Part shown: positions 7,091-16,652 of the stretch, piece after piece | How the letters are laid out: every line of letters begins with the position of its first letter | How positions within the stretch are numbered: position 1 is the stretch's first letter | Assembly (NCBI GenBank): GCA_902576045.1 | Contig: CACGTU010000010.1 | Location: forward strand, 1 to 37,693 | Source: an uncultured Pelagibacteraceae bacterium | GTDB lineage: Bacteria; Pseudomonadota; Alphaproteobacteria; Pelagibacterales; Pelagibacteraceae | Reading direction: 5' to 3' | DNA: 37,693 nt | Program-made: the position numbers and the translations under genes | The notes under the pieces: generated by a model | Told to the model about the DNA's origin: nothing | Databases searched by the model: none | What the model saw: only the letters and a program-made list of their open reading frames with translations

Positions 7091-8707
7091 ATGAGATCCA
7101 AGTTCTACGTATTTGTTGACAAAACACTTTTTGATCTAGGTAGACAATTTAAATGGAGTTATTTGCCTCCATTGATGATTTATGTTGCTGCTGGAATATC
7201 AGGTTTAACAGGAATAGTTGGTACTTTTTTTGTTAAAGATTATTTAAATCTTTCTGCTGCTTTTTTAGCTGGTCTTGGTTTTTGGGCAGGTATCCCTTGG
7301 GCTCTTAAAATGCCACTTGGTCATTTAGTTGATTTAATTTGGAATAAGAAAAACTATATGGTTTTTGTTGGTGCTTCTCTTATCTCCCTTAGCTTATTAA
7401 TTATGTACGGATTAATTATTCATACTGAGTGGATGTCAACAATTTTGACTGTTGAGACATGGTTTGTAATCAGCGTTTTATTATCTCCAATTGGATACGT
7501 AGTTCAAGATGTAGTTGCTGATGCAATGACTGTGGAGGCTGTTCCTCTAGTTGATGATGATGGGGAAAATTTTAGCAGAGATGAGATAAAATTAATGCAT
7601 ACAACCATGCAAACTCTAGGTAGATTTGCAATAATAGGTGGTACAGTTTTAGTTGCTTTAGCTAATGTAATTCTTTTTAAAGGTGTTGACGACTTAGAAC
7701 AAACAGAAAAAATTTCTTTGTATGGCTCTATATATATTTATGCTCTTATAATACCAATCGTATCAGTAATGGGTATATTTTTGGCTTCATTTCTTAAAAG
7801 CCAGAAAAGAAAAAAATTAATTCAAAAAGGATTTTCAGGTTTAGAAGCAGAGATACCAAAAGAAAAAACAGAGATAAATTGGTGGATATTAGGTGGAAGT
7901 CTAGTATTTGTTATTTTTACTCTAAGTGTTGGTTCATTTAGATTACCATTTGCTCAAGAGATAGTCTTCCTAGGTTCAATGATAATAATTTTATTCTTAA
8001 TGAATAAATTAATAAAAGAACTTCCAAAAGATTTAAGATTAACTGTGGTTGGAACGGCTATAATAATATTTATATTTCGTGCTATGCCTGGTCCCGGACC
8101 TGGATTATCATGGTTTGAGATAGATGTACTTGAATTTAATGAACAGTTTTTTTCAGTTTTATCGCTAATAGCATCTGTTCTTACTTTGGTTGGTATAATT
8201 GTATTAAGGCCATTTATGGCAAATAATTCTATAGCCAAAATAATAATAATTTTATCAATTGCTGGTGCAGTATTATTTTTACCAAGTGTTGGAATGTATT
8301 ACGGTTTTCATAACTGGACATCATCAATAACTAATGGTGTTGTTGATGCAAAATTTATAGCAATATTTAATACTGCGCTCGAATCGCCTTTGGGACAAGT
8401 TTCAATGATACCATTGCTAGCATGGATCGCTAAAAATGCACCTGCTCATTTAAAAGCAACTTTCTTTGCAGTGTTTGCATCTTTTACAAACTTAGCGCTA
8501 TCTGCAAGTTCATTAGGAACAAAATATTTAAATGAAATATTCACGATCACCCGTGAAGTTAAAGATAAAGTTTCAAATGCTATTTTAACAACGGCAGATT
8601 ATTCAGAACTAGGTTTATTGCTAATCACAGTGACACTCTTAACTTTACTAATTCCAATAATATTTGTTAATATTATACAAAAAACAAAATTTAAAACTGA
8701 CGAATGA
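7091..8707 (+). CDS. BT1-like / major-facilitator-type membrane transporter, 538 aa
   Basis: A polytopic inner-membrane protein with about 12 hydrophobic segments and a charged central loop near residues 236-262 (KSQKRKKLIQKG). The first half contains WAGIPWALKMPLGHLVD and VVQDVVADAMTVE. These resemble the BT1 (folate/biopterin transporter) branch of the major facilitator superfamily, where proline- and aspartate-bearing loops are characteristic. Substrate unknown; a folate or pterin would fit a genome region rich in THF enzymes, but that is speculation. The persulfide dioxygenase gene starts inside its last codon (ATGA overlap at 8704-8707), so the two are translationally coupled. Transporter identity is firm; the BT1 assignment is moderate. 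Confidence 0.75.
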   Translation: MRSKFYVFVDKTLFDLGRQFKWSYLPPLMIYVAAGISGLTGIVGTFFVKDYLNLSAAFLAGLGFWAGIPWALKMPLGHLVDLIWNKKNYMVFVGASLISLSLLIMYGLIIHTEWMSTILTVETWFVISVLLSPIGYVVQDVVADAMTVEAVPLVDDDGENFSRDEIKLMHTTMQTLGRFAIIGGTVLVALANVILFKGVDDLEQTEKISLYGSIYIYALIIPIVSVMGIFLASFLKSQKRKKLIQKGFSGLEAEIPKEKTEINWWILGGSLVFVIFTLSVGSFRLPFAQEIVFLGSMIIILFLMNKLIKELPKDLRLTVVGTAIIIFIFRAMPGPGPGLSWFEIDVLEFNEQFFSVLSLIASVLTLVGIIVLRPFMANNSIAKIIIILSIAGAVLFLPSVGMYYGFHNWTSSITNGVVDAKFIAIFNTALESPLGQVSMIPLLAWIAKNAPAHLKATFFAVFASFTNLALSASSLGTKYLNEIFTITREVKDKVSNAILTTADYSELGLLLITVTLLTLLIPIIFVNIIQKTKFKTDE

Positions 8708-9702
8708 TATTTAAACAATTTTTTGATAATTCCTCATCAACTTATACGTACCTCATTAGTTCTGGGAAAGGTAGAGAGGCATTAATTATTGACCCAGTAT
8801 TAGAGAATGTTGAAACATATATTAGCTATTTAAAAGAATTAGATCTCAAACTTGTAAAGGTGATAGATACACATATTCATGCGGATCATATTTCAGGCAT
8901 GGCTGAATTAAGAGATAAAACAAATTGTGTAACTATAATGGGGGACAAAGCACCAGCTAATGTTGTTGCCATGAAAGTTGCTGACAATGAGAATATCAAG
9001 ATTGAAAATATAAATATTAAAGCACTATTTACACCAGGTCACACGTCTGAAAGCTTTTGTTTTTTGATGAATGATAGGGTTTTTACTGGAGATACTTTAT
9101 TAATTAAAGGGACAGGCAGAACAGATTTTCAAAATGGAGATGCAAGAGATGCCTATAATTCTATTTTCAATGTTCTATTAAAACTGCCTGAGGACACAAA
9201 AGTATATCCTGCGCATGATTATAAAGGAGAAACTGTAAGTACTATCGGTGAAGAAAAAAAATTAAATCCTCGTTTACAAGTCAAATCTGTGGATGAATAT
9301 GTGAATATTATGAATAATTTAAATTTACCAAACCCAAAAATGATGGATATTGCAGTTCCTGGAAATCTCAGTTTAGGTATCAGTTTAAAAAAACAGAAAT
9401 TAAGTAACGGTTTAGAAAAAAAAGATTTTTTAAGGAAGATAAAAGATCAAAACAGTTTACTGATAGATTTAAGAGAAAAACAAGAAATTGAAAAAGATGG
9501 AAAAATTGAAGGAGGACTTGAAATTCCTTTTACTGATATTAACGAATACATAAAAAATAATAAACAAGATCTTTTGAATAAAAATTTATTATTTTATTGT
9601 AGAGTTGGTCATAGATCAGCACTAGCTGTTCAAATTTCGAAAAATTATAATCTTGAAAATAGTCATCACTTAATTGGTGGGATGAAAAACTTAAATTTGT
9701 AA
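8704..9702 (+). CDS. Persulfide dioxygenase (ETHE1-like) fused to rhodanese domain
   Basis: The N-terminal metallo-beta-lactamase domain (residues 1-180) has THIHADH (His57, His59, Asp61, His62), TPGHTS (His113), FTGDTLLIKGTGRTDF (Asp130) and YPAHDY (His171). The GTGRTDF motif and the predicted single-iron set His57/His113/Asp130 are those of ETHE1-type persulfide dioxygenases, which oxidise glutathione persulfide to sulfite. A rhodanese domain follows (about 240-332) with active-site Cys299 in FYCRVGHRS, able to move sulfane sulfur between thiols. Such fusions couple sulfur transfer and persulfide oxidation in the cytoplasm. The gene overlaps the transporter gene upstream by 4 bp and converges on soxG with a 6-bp gap. 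Confidence 0.92.
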   Translation: MIFKQFFDNSSSTYTYLISSGKGREALIIDPVLENVETYISYLKELDLKLVKVIDTHIHADHISGMAELRDKTNCVTIMGDKAPANVVAMKVADNENIKIENINIKALFTPGHTSESFCFLMNDRVFTGDTLLIKGTGRTDFQNGDARDAYNSIFNVLLKLPEDTKVYPAHDYKGETVSTIGEEKKLNPRLQVKSVDEYVNIMNNLNLPNPKMMDIAVPGNLSLGISLKKQKLSNGLEKKDFLRKIKDQNSLLIDLREKQEIEKDGKIEGGLEIPFTDINEYIKNNKQDLLNKNLLFYCRVGHRSALAVQISKNYNLENSHHLIGGMKNLNL

Positions 9703-9708
9703 AATTTT

Positions 9709-10293
9709 TTAAACTGACTTAAAGCCAAATTCTAAACAAGCATCAGTCAGTGAATGATGCAAAGATTCTCCAAAACTTCTTAAAGCTAGAACTCTAATAA
9801 CCTGAGGATTATCAGATATAAAATCTAATGTTATAGTTATTGCGTGGAAAACTGAATTAGAACAGTCCCCCTCTCCTAATTCATTAATGTTTAATGGGGA
9901 TCCTTTTTTAATTACCTCTCTTGCAAGATTGCCTTCTACCTCAATTATAGTTCTTGAATGAGAAAGATCAGTAATTGCAAAATCTTTATCAGTAAAATCA
10001 TTTTTAAAGGTATCAAAAATATTTTTTTTATCTGATATAACTAGCCAATTATCTGGTCCCATCCACAATATTCTTGTACTAGAGTTATGTTTTACTTTTA
10101 ATGGATCAGGTAATCTTAAACCATCTAAGTTCATTTTTGAAACATCAGCTGTGGAATTTTTATACTTAACAATTTGATAAATTATTAAATTTTTAACTTC
10201 TTTTAATTTAAGCAACTCATTTTCATTTTTATTTTCATAATCACCAAATGTTCCATGTTTATGAATATTTTGTAATGATGAAATGTATGTCAT
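9709..10293 (-). CDS. soxG: Sarcosine oxidase gamma subunit
   Basis: A 194-aa protein of the SoxG family, a small relative of the GcvT/YgfZ fold that packs on the alpha subunit in heterotetrameric sarcosine oxidase. Family-like segments include STRILWMGPDNWLVIS and ITDLSHSRTIIEVEG. Its ATG overlaps the soxA stop by 4 bp (ATGA at 10290-10293). It is the last gene of a soxB-soxD-soxA-soxG operon on the minus strand. The N-methylglutamate dehydrogenase complex has homologous subunits; operon context rather than this subunit must decide between the two. Confidence 0.9.
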   Translation of the reverse strand: MTYISSLQNIHKHGTFGDYENKNENELLKLKEVKNLIIYQIVKYKNSTADVSKMNLDGLRLPDPLKVKHNSSTRILWMGPDNWLVISDKKNIFDTFKNDFTDKDFAITDLSHSRTIIEVEGNLAREVIKKGSPLNINELGEGDCSNSVFHAITITLDFISDNPQVIRVLALRSFGESLHHSLTDACLEFGFKSV

Positions 10294-13286
10294 GATCGAA
10301 CTCTTTTTCCTTCTGGATCAACATAATGAGATGAAATTATTTCAACCTCTATTGAAGTATTTTTAAGAGGCGAAACTGCAAATAATTTTTTTCCAATCAT
10401 ATTCTTTCCATCATTTACGATTGCAAGAGAAAATGGATTATTATTTTCTACACTCCAGCAAGATGATGAGACATGACCTAGTTTAGGATTTGGAAGTTTT
10501 GCCTTTTCATTTTCAACTAAATGGGATCCCTCTGGTATACTGGACTTTCTATCTGTTGGTACTAATCCAACTATTTTTTGCCTATTTTCTAATGTGAATG
10601 CCTCTTTATCTAAAGAATTTTTTCCAATGAAATCTTTTTTCTTTGAAACTAATCCATCTAATGAAACATCTTGTGGAATTGTTCTTCCATCTAATTCTGG
10701 GCCGGCAACGTGCCCCATTTCAATTCTTAAAGTTGAAAGGGCTTCAGTTCCATATGGTTGATTGTTAAATTCTTGACCAATTTCCATCATTTTTTCCCAC
10801 ATGAACAAACCATAATTTGACTCAACATTAACCTCGTAAGCAAGCTCGCCTGAAAATGAAATTCTAAAAATTCTTGCTGGCACACCAAATAAATTACTTT
10901 CGATATAACCCATAAAAGGTAAAGCTTCATTGGAAACATCTAAATCTGGAAATAATTTGGATAACATATCTCTTGATTTAGGACCAGCTATTGCTGCGCC
11001 TGCCCATTGTTCTGTTGTAGATACAACATTTACATTTAATTCTGGCCATACAATTTGAAGATAATATTCGAGATGAGATAATACATTTGCGGCTTGTGCT
11101 GTTGTCGTAGTCATATGATAATGATTTTCAGAAATCCTTGTTGTAGTACCATCGTCCATTATCATGCCATCTTCTCTCAACATCACTCCATATCTTGCCT
11201 TACCAACTGGGAGTTTTAACCAAGCATTTGTGTACACCCTATTTAAAAATTCAGCTGCATCTGGGCCTTTAATATCTATTTTTCCAAGTGTAGTTACATC
11301 ACATATTCCAACATTCTCTCTTACATTTTTTGCTTCACGCTTTGAAGCCTCTAACAAAGTTTCATTTCCTTGTTTGTAATATCTAGGTCTTTTCCATGCA
11401 CCTGCATCAACAAACACTGCATTATTTTTTTCATGCCACTCGTGCATTGGTGTTTTTCTAGTTGGCATAAATTCCATACCCACTTCTCTTCCAACAATTG
11501 TACCAATAGTAATTGGAGTAAATGGTGGTCTAAAAGTTGTGTGCCCTACTTCGGGTACAATTTTATTTTCGATATTAGAGACCATTTGAAGACCATTAAG
11601 GTTACTTGTTCTTCCTTGATCCGTAGCCATACCTAATGTTGTATACCTTTTTACATGCTCGATGGACCTATAACCTTCTCTTAAAGCTATCTCTATATCA
11701 GAAACTGCAACGTCATTTTGAAAATCTACAAATCTTTTTGGGTTTTCATTTTTAGGAAGTGGCATACACCAAAATTTGTCATGCACACTGAATTTAGTTT
11801 CGGTTACTGTAGGTATTTTGTTCTCATTATTTTTATCAGTTATTTTGCTTGATAATTCTGAACCAGTTTTAAACCCACTTTCAATAGTTTCTTGAAGAGT
11901 AAAACTTCCATTTGCAGCACCTATTGTTTTTTCATTTTGTTTAGATTTATCTGGAATAAAAGCATCTATTTTTTCATCAAATTTTAATTTATTTCCAGAT
12001 TGCGATGCCAAATGAACAGTTGGCGTCCAAAAACCTGAAACACATATACAATCACAATTAATTGTTTCGGTACTTTCAAAAGATTTTTTATCTTTAGTCA
12101 ATTTACCTATTTTTGCTGATTTTACTTTTTTGTATCCATTTGCAACAATTACACCGTAAGAAAATTTTATTTGAATACCTTTATTTTTTGCTTCTTGTAC
12201 AACCTCAGAGTCGTGCTCTTCTCTTGTATCTAATATTATTGGTTCAACGTTATTTTTCTTAAATTCAAAAGCAGTTTCATAAGCACTATCGTTATTGGTA
12301 AATATAATTGGTTTTCTTCCAACTAAAACGCCATATACTTTCATATATTCTTTAGCTGCTGATGATAAAACTACGCCAGGTGTATCATTGTTTCCAAAAA
12401 CAATTGGTCGTTCTATTGATCCTGTTGATAAAATAGTCTCTTTAGCTCTAATATACCAAAGTCTTTGTCTTGGAGTATATTTTGATTTATTTGATAAGTG
12501 GTCGCCTACTCTTTCAAACATAACCATCATATTATGATCGTAATAACCAAATACTTGAGATCTATTTTTTAATGTCACGTTTGGCATTGTTTTTAGCTCA
12601 GATATGATTTTTTCAGACCAGTCTTTTCCGGACATATTGTCTATACTAACGTCATCGGTTAATAAGGTTCCGCCATATCTCGGTTTATCTTCAGCAAGAA
12701 TTACTTTTGCTCCATTTTTTGCTGCAGCATAAGCACTTGCTAACCCGGAGGGTCCTGAGCCAGTTACTAATAGATCGCAATATTCAAATTTATGTTCATA
12801 TCGTTCTTTATCTTTTTCTAAAGAAGCAACACCTAATCCAGCTGCTTTACGAATAAATGGTTCATAAACTTTATACCAAAAACTTTTTGGCCACATAAAT
12901 GTTTTATAATAAAACCCTGCTGGGAAAAATCTTTTTAGAAAATTGTTTATCGCTCCAATGTCAAATTCAACTGATGGCCAACAATTTTGGCTAGTTGCCG
13001 ACAATCCCTCTACTAATTCAATTTCGGTTGCATTTATGTTTGGTTCTGAATGTCCATTGATTGTAACTTGAAGTTTGGCATTTGGTTCATCAACTCCTGC
13101 TCCAATAAAACCTCTTGGTCTATGATATTTAAAACTTCTTCCTACTAAGTGAACTCCATTTGCAAGTAATGCCGAAGCTAGAGTATCTCCCTCATAACCT
13201 TGATATGATTTTCCATTAAAGTTAAATGTAATTACTTTATCTCTATTTATGAGCCCAATATTATTTAACCTGTGTGATTGTCTCAT
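10290..13286 (-). CDS. soxA: Sarcosine oxidase alpha subunit
   Basis: The 998-aa length is normal for SoxA. Domain order: a 2Fe-2S-ferredoxin-like fold near 15-100 (GYEGDTLASALLANGVHLVG), a nucleotide-binding domain from about 165 (LLVTGSGPSGLASAYAAAKNG), and a C-terminal GcvT-like THF-binding half from about 600 (VGICDVTTLGKIDIKGPDAA; SFSGELAYEVNV). In the complex the amine is oxidised at the beta subunit FAD and the methyl carbon is transferred to THF in this subunit as 5,10-methylene-THF. It overlaps soxD and soxG by 4 bp each. Divergent fhs supports a C1 role. The alternative is the MgdC subunit of N-methylglutamate dehydrogenase. Confidence 0.93.
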   Translation of the reverse strand: MRQSHRLNNIGLINRDKVITFNFNGKSYQGYEGDTLASALLANGVHLVGRSFKYHRPRGFIGAGVDEPNAKLQVTINGHSEPNINATEIELVEGLSATSQNCWPSVEFDIGAINNFLKRFFPAGFYYKTFMWPKSFWYKVYEPFIRKAAGLGVASLEKDKERYEHKFEYCDLLVTGSGPSGLASAYAAAKNGAKVILAEDKPRYGGTLLTDDVSIDNMSGKDWSEKIISELKTMPNVTLKNRSQVFGYYDHNMMVMFERVGDHLSNKSKYTPRQRLWYIRAKETILSTGSIERPIVFGNNDTPGVVLSSAAKEYMKVYGVLVGRKPIIFTNNDSAYETAFEFKKNNVEPIILDTREEHDSEVVQEAKNKGIQIKFSYGVIVANGYKKVKSAKIGKLTKDKKSFESTETINCDCICVSGFWTPTVHLASQSGNKLKFDEKIDAFIPDKSKQNEKTIGAANGSFTLQETIESGFKTGSELSSKITDKNNENKIPTVTETKFSVHDKFWCMPLPKNENPKRFVDFQNDVAVSDIEIALREGYRSIEHVKRYTTLGMATDQGRTSNLNGLQMVSNIENKIVPEVGHTTFRPPFTPITIGTIVGREVGMEFMPTRKTPMHEWHEKNNAVFVDAGAWKRPRYYKQGNETLLEASKREAKNVRENVGICDVTTLGKIDIKGPDAAEFLNRVYTNAWLKLPVGKARYGVMLREDGMIMDDGTTTRISENHYHMTTTTAQAANVLSHLEYYLQIVWPELNVNVVSTTEQWAGAAIAGPKSRDMLSKLFPDLDVSNEALPFMGYIESNLFGVPARIFRISFSGELAYEVNVESNYGLFMWEKMMEIGQEFNNQPYGTEALSTLRIEMGHVAGPELDGRTIPQDVSLDGLVSKKKDFIGKNSLDKEAFTLENRQKIVGLVPTDRKSSIPEGSHLVENEKAKLPNPKLGHVSSSCWSVENNNPFSLAIVNDGKNMIGKKLFAVSPLKNTSIEVEIISSHYVDPEGKRVRS

Positions 13287-13552
13287 ACTATTTCTTCACT
13301 CATTTTAGCTGTTTTAAATATTTCATGCGTTGCAGTATCTCTTTGAACTTTAAACCATTGCCTACATCCTGAGATATGATGCCAAAGTTCAATGTGTTTT
13401 CCTCTTGGACTTTTTCTCATATAAACAAAATTATCCCATTCCTCTTTTGAAACTTCTCTGTTAATTTCTGGTCTCTTAACTGTTGCATCTCCACCATAAG
13501 CAAACTCTTTTTGCGCTCTTAATCCACAGAATGGACAATTAATATGTAGCAT
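13283..13552 (-). CDS. soxD: Sarcosine oxidase delta subunit (zinc-binding)
   Basis: An 89-aa protein with Cys6 and Cys9 (INCPFCG) and, later, His59 and Cys63 (WHHISGCRQWF). This Cys-x2-Cys ... His-x3-Cys set is the zinc site of known heterotetrameric sarcosine oxidase delta subunits, so the protein should be structurally intact. It lies between soxB (3-bp gap) and soxA (4-bp overlap). The start is the ATG at 13552, giving MLHINCPFCG, the typical N-terminus. Confidence 0.95.
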   Translation of the reverse strand: MLHINCPFCGLRAQKEFAYGGDATVKRPEINREVSKEEWDNFVYMRKSPRGKHIELWHHISGCRQWFKVQRDTATHEIFKTAKMSEEIV

Positions 13553-13555
13553 AAA

Positions 13556-14812
13556 TTATGAGATCCAAGTTTTAGTGCCTAAGCCTTTTTCGTCTAAAAG
13601 ATATCCATTTGAAAATCTATTTAATGTAAGATCAGCATTTAATTCATGAAGTCTATCTTGGGCAATAGTATGGGCAAAAGTCCATCCTGAAACAGGAGTT
13701 GATTTAAAACCACCATAACACCATCCACAATTTAAATATAATCCCTCAATATGTGTTTTGTCTATTATTGGTGAACCATCCATAGACATATCCATTATAC
13801 CACCCCATGTTCTAAGCATTTTAAGTCTACTTAAGAAAGGAAATAACGCTAACCCACCAGTTAAAACATGCTGAATAGTTGGCAGATTACCTCTTTGAGC
13901 ATAACTATTATAACCATCAAGATCTCCTCCCATAACCATTTCGCCTTTATCAGATTGACTTATGTAGAAATGTCCAGCTCCAAATGTAACAACTCCATCT
14001 AATACAGGTTTAACTGGTTCAGAAACACATGCTTGTAGTAAATGTGTTTCAATTGGCAGTGTCATATTTAATTTTTCTGCAAGAATATTTGTGCTTCCTG
14101 CAACACATAGGCCAACTTTCTTGGCTTTAATAACACCTTTAGAAGTTCTTACTCCTTTAATTTTTCCACCTTCAACATCAAATCCCTCTACTTCACAATG
14201 TTGTATAATATCAACGCCCATACTATCTGCTTGTCTTGCATATCCCCAAGCCACACCATCGTGTCTCGCAGTCCCAGCACTTGGCTGCATTAGTCCTCCA
14301 AAAATAGGAAATCTCACTTCATCTGAAAAATCTGCCATTGGAATTAATTTTTTAACTTCATCTCTATTTAAAAGCTTTGCATCAATTCCATTTAATCTCA
14401 TAGAATTTCCTCTTCTTGCATAAGCATTCATTTGTGCATCAGAGTGAGCTAAATTAATTATTCCTCTTGGAGAAAACATCACATTAAAATTTAGTTCCTG
14501 GCTAAGATTTCTCCATAAGTCCATACCAAATTCATTAAATCTTGCATTAGCATCATACATAAAGTTTGATCTAATTATTGTAGTGTTTCGACCAACATTT
14601 CCTCCGCCTATCCAACCTTTTTCAATTACTGCTACATTTGTAATTTTATGTTCTTTTGCAAGATAGTATGCCGTTGCCAGTCCATGTCCTCCACCACCAA
14701 TTATGACTACATCATATTCACTTTTTGGTGTTGGATCTTTCCAGGCAACTTCCCAGTTTTGATGATCTGAAAATGCGTTTTTAATTAAACTAAAAACAGA
14801 ATATTTTTGCAT
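13556..14812 (-). CDS. soxB: Sarcosine oxidase beta subunit (FAD/FMN flavoprotein)
   Basis: A 418-aa DAO-family flavoprotein. The dinucleotide-binding motif VVIIGGGGHGLATAYYL is at residues 35-51. TARHDGVAWGYARQ contains His184, at the position of the histidine that covalently carries FMN in heterotetrameric sarcosine oxidases. The C-terminal YLNCGWCYGGFKSTPVSG segment is also typical. It oxidises sarcosine to glycine. It is the first gene of the operon and is divergent from fhs across 150 bp that hold a 17-bp tandem repeat. The gene lacks a recognisable Shine-Dalgarno sequence. The homologous MgdA of N-methylglutamate dehydrogenase is the alternative, but no methylglutamate synthase genes adjoin. 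Confidence 0.94.
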   Translation of the reverse strand: MQKYSVFSLIKNAFSDHQNWEVAWKDPTPKSEYDVVIIGGGGHGLATAYYLAKEHKITNVAVIEKGWIGGGNVGRNTTIIRSNFMYDANARFNEFGMDLWRNLSQELNFNVMFSPRGIINLAHSDAQMNAYARRGNSMRLNGIDAKLLNRDEVKKLIPMADFSDEVRFPIFGGLMQPSAGTARHDGVAWGYARQADSMGVDIIQHCEVEGFDVEGGKIKGVRTSKGVIKAKKVGLCVAGSTNILAEKLNMTLPIETHLLQACVSEPVKPVLDGVVTFGAGHFYISQSDKGEMVMGGDLDGYNSYAQRGNLPTIQHVLTGGLALFPFLSRLKMLRTWGGIMDMSMDGSPIIDKTHIEGLYLNCGWCYGGFKSTPVSGWTFAHTIAQDRLHELNADLTLNRFSNGYLLDEKGLGTKTWIS

Positions 14813-14868
14813 GGTTGGATTTTACAGTAAGAAATTCATATTTTTCTTATTTTTTATATATATATTTT

Positions 14869-14909
14869 TTAGAAGTTTAAAAACCAAATAAATTAGAAGT
14901 TTAAAAACC
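14869..14909. promoter_or_regulatory. 17-bp perfect tandem direct repeat between soxB and fhs
   Basis: TTAGAAGTTTAAAAACC occurs at 14869-14885 and again at 14893-14909, a 24-bp period with a 7-bp A/T spacer. Both copies are identical, unlike the surrounding unstructured AT-rich sequence, and lie midway between the soxB start (14812) and the fhs start (14963). A direct repeat in a divergent C1-gene promoter is a good candidate for a regulator binding array controlling both operons. No regulator gene is adjacent. Confidence 0.6.
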
Positions 14910-14962
14910 TTACAAAAAAGGATAAGAATTCTCCACGTTTAACTAACCAATAAAATATTCTT

Positions 14963-16642
14963 ATGCCAAAAACTGATATCCAAATAGCCAGGGAAGCTAA
15001 AATGAAACCCATAGATGAAATTTTAGCTAAAATAAATGTACCTGATGAACCAAATGCTTTTAGTCCAATGGGAAGACATATCGCAAAAATAAATTTAGGG
15101 TATCTAGATCAGCTCAAAGATAAAAAAAATGGAAAATTAATTTTAGTAACTGCGATAACTCCCACTCCTGCTGGTGAGGGTAAAACGACAACTTCTGTAG
15201 GCTTAAGTGATGGATTGAATAAAATTGGAAAAAAATCAATTGTATGTCTGAGGGAACCAAGTCTTGGTCCTTCCTTTGGATTAAAAGGCGGTGCAGCTGG
15301 TGGAGGATATGCTCAAGTTGTGCCAATGGAACAAATTAATTTACATTTTACTGGTGATTTTCATGCAATTACCTCAGCTCATAATTTATTATCAGCTCTT
15401 ATTGATAACCATATTTATTGGGGAAATAAATTAAATATAGATGTGAGAAGAGTTTCTTGGAGAAGAATCATGGACATGAATGACAGATCTTTAAGATCAA
15501 TCATTGTTGATCTTGGGGGTGTAGCTAATGGGTATCCTCGTCAAGATAGTTTTGATATTACCGTTGCTTCAGAACTGATGGCAATATTCTGTTTAGCAAC
15601 AGATTTAAAAGATTTAGAAAAAAGAATTTCTAATATAACGATTGGGTATACAAGAGATAAAACGCCCATCTATGCTAAGGATTTAAATGCACATGGTCCG
15701 ATGACTGTGTTATTAAAAGAGGCAATTAGACCAAATGTAACTCAAACTTTAGAGAATAACCCAGCCATAATTCATGGTGGTCCTTTTGCTAATATTGCTC
15801 ATGGATGTAATTCTGTAATAGCCACAAAAGCTGGGTTAAAATTAGCAGACTATGTCGTTACTGAAGCTGGATTTGGCGCAGATCTTGGAGCAGAAAAGTT
15901 TTTAAATATAAAGTGTAGAAAATCTGGTATTAAACCTGATTGTGTAGTCATTGTTGCAACAATTAGAGCTCTTAAAATGCATGGTGGTATTACAAAAGAT
16001 GAATTAAAAAATGAAAATGTTAAAGCATTAAAAAAAGGATTGGTTAACCTTGAAAGACACATAAATAATACAAGAAAATTTGGCATACCAGTTACAATAG
16101 CAGTTAATCATTTTATTACAGATACAGAGAAAGAAATGAAAACATTGTTAGATTTCTGCAAAACTCAAGGTGTAAAAGCATCTAAATGCACACATTGGAG
16201 TAATGGAAGCGAAGGAACAAAAGAACTTGCAAATAATGTTGTAAAAATTTGTGAAGATAACCAAGATACATTTAAATATTTATACGAAGATAAATTATCT
16301 TTATTCAAAAAAATTGAGAAAATCGCTCAAGAAATTTATCACGCAAGTGAAGTAGTCGCTGATACAAAAGTTAGACAACAATTAAAAGAATTTGAAGAAA
16401 AAGGTTATGGTAATCTTCCTGTGTGTATCGCTAAAACTCAATATAGTTTTTCAACAGACCCAAATTTGAAAGGTGCACCAACAGGTCATGTGCTACCAGT
16501 TCGAGAAGTTCGTTTGTCATCTGGTGCTGAATTTGTTGTCGTTGTTTGTGGAGAAATAATGACAATGCCTGGATTGCCAAGAGTGCCAGCTGCAGATTCG
16601 ATTAAACTAAATGATGAAGGTGAGATTGAAGGACTGTTTTAA
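14963..16642 (+). CDS. fhs: Formate--tetrahydrofolate ligase
   Basis: The enzyme makes 10-formyl-THF from formate, ATP and THF. The 559-aa length fits. The P-loop [16 protein letters not shown] is near residue 70. Other family blocks are [49 protein letters not shown] and the C-terminal [11 protein letters not shown]. It is divergent from the sarcosine oxidase operon: formaldehyde-level and formate-level C1 units meet in the THF pool, so the pairing is metabolic as well as positional. In the reverse direction the enzyme can recover ATP from C1 oxidation, a role proposed for methyl-oxidising marine bacteria. It converges on the amidotransferase gene with a 10-bp gap. Confidence 0.98.
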   Translation: MPKTDIQIAREAKMKPIDEILAKINVPDEPNAFSPMGRHIAKINLGYLDQLKDKKNGKLILVTAITPTPAGEGKTTTSVGLSDGLNKIGKKSIVCLREPSLGPSFGLKGGAAGGGYAQVVPMEQINLHFTGDFHAITSAHNLLSALIDNHIYWGNKLNIDVRRVSWRRIMDMNDRSLRSIIVDLGGVANGYPRQDSFDITVASELMAIFCLATDLKDLEKRISNITIGYTRDKTPIYAKDLNAHGPMTVLLKEAIRPNVTQTLENNPAIIHGGPFANIAHGCNSVIATKAGLKLADYVVTEAGFGADLGAEKFLNIKCRKSGIKPDCVVIVATIRALKMHGGITKDELKNENVKALKKGLVNLERHINNTRKFGIPVTIAVNHFITDTEKEMKTLLDFCKTQGVKASKCTHWSNGSEGTKELANNVVKICEDNQDTFKYLYEDKLSLFKKIEKIAQEIYHASEVVADTKVRQQLKEFEEKGYGNLPVCIAKTQYSFSTDPNLKGAPTGHVLPVREVRLSSGAEFVVVVCGEIMTMPGLPRVPAADSIKLNDEGEIEGLF

Positions 16643-16652
16643 TATTAGCACA

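Noticed and set aside
14091-14423. 110-codon plus-strand frame inside soxB
   Set aside because: Antisense shadow of soxB, whose flavin motifs and operon context are unambiguous.
9709-14812. N-methylglutamate dehydrogenase (mgdABCD) instead of sarcosine oxidase
   Set aside because: Subunits are homologous so it cannot be fully excluded, but there are no methylglutamate synthase or gmaS genes adjacent, and the divergent fhs and the exact delta-subunit zinc residues fit sarcosine oxidase.
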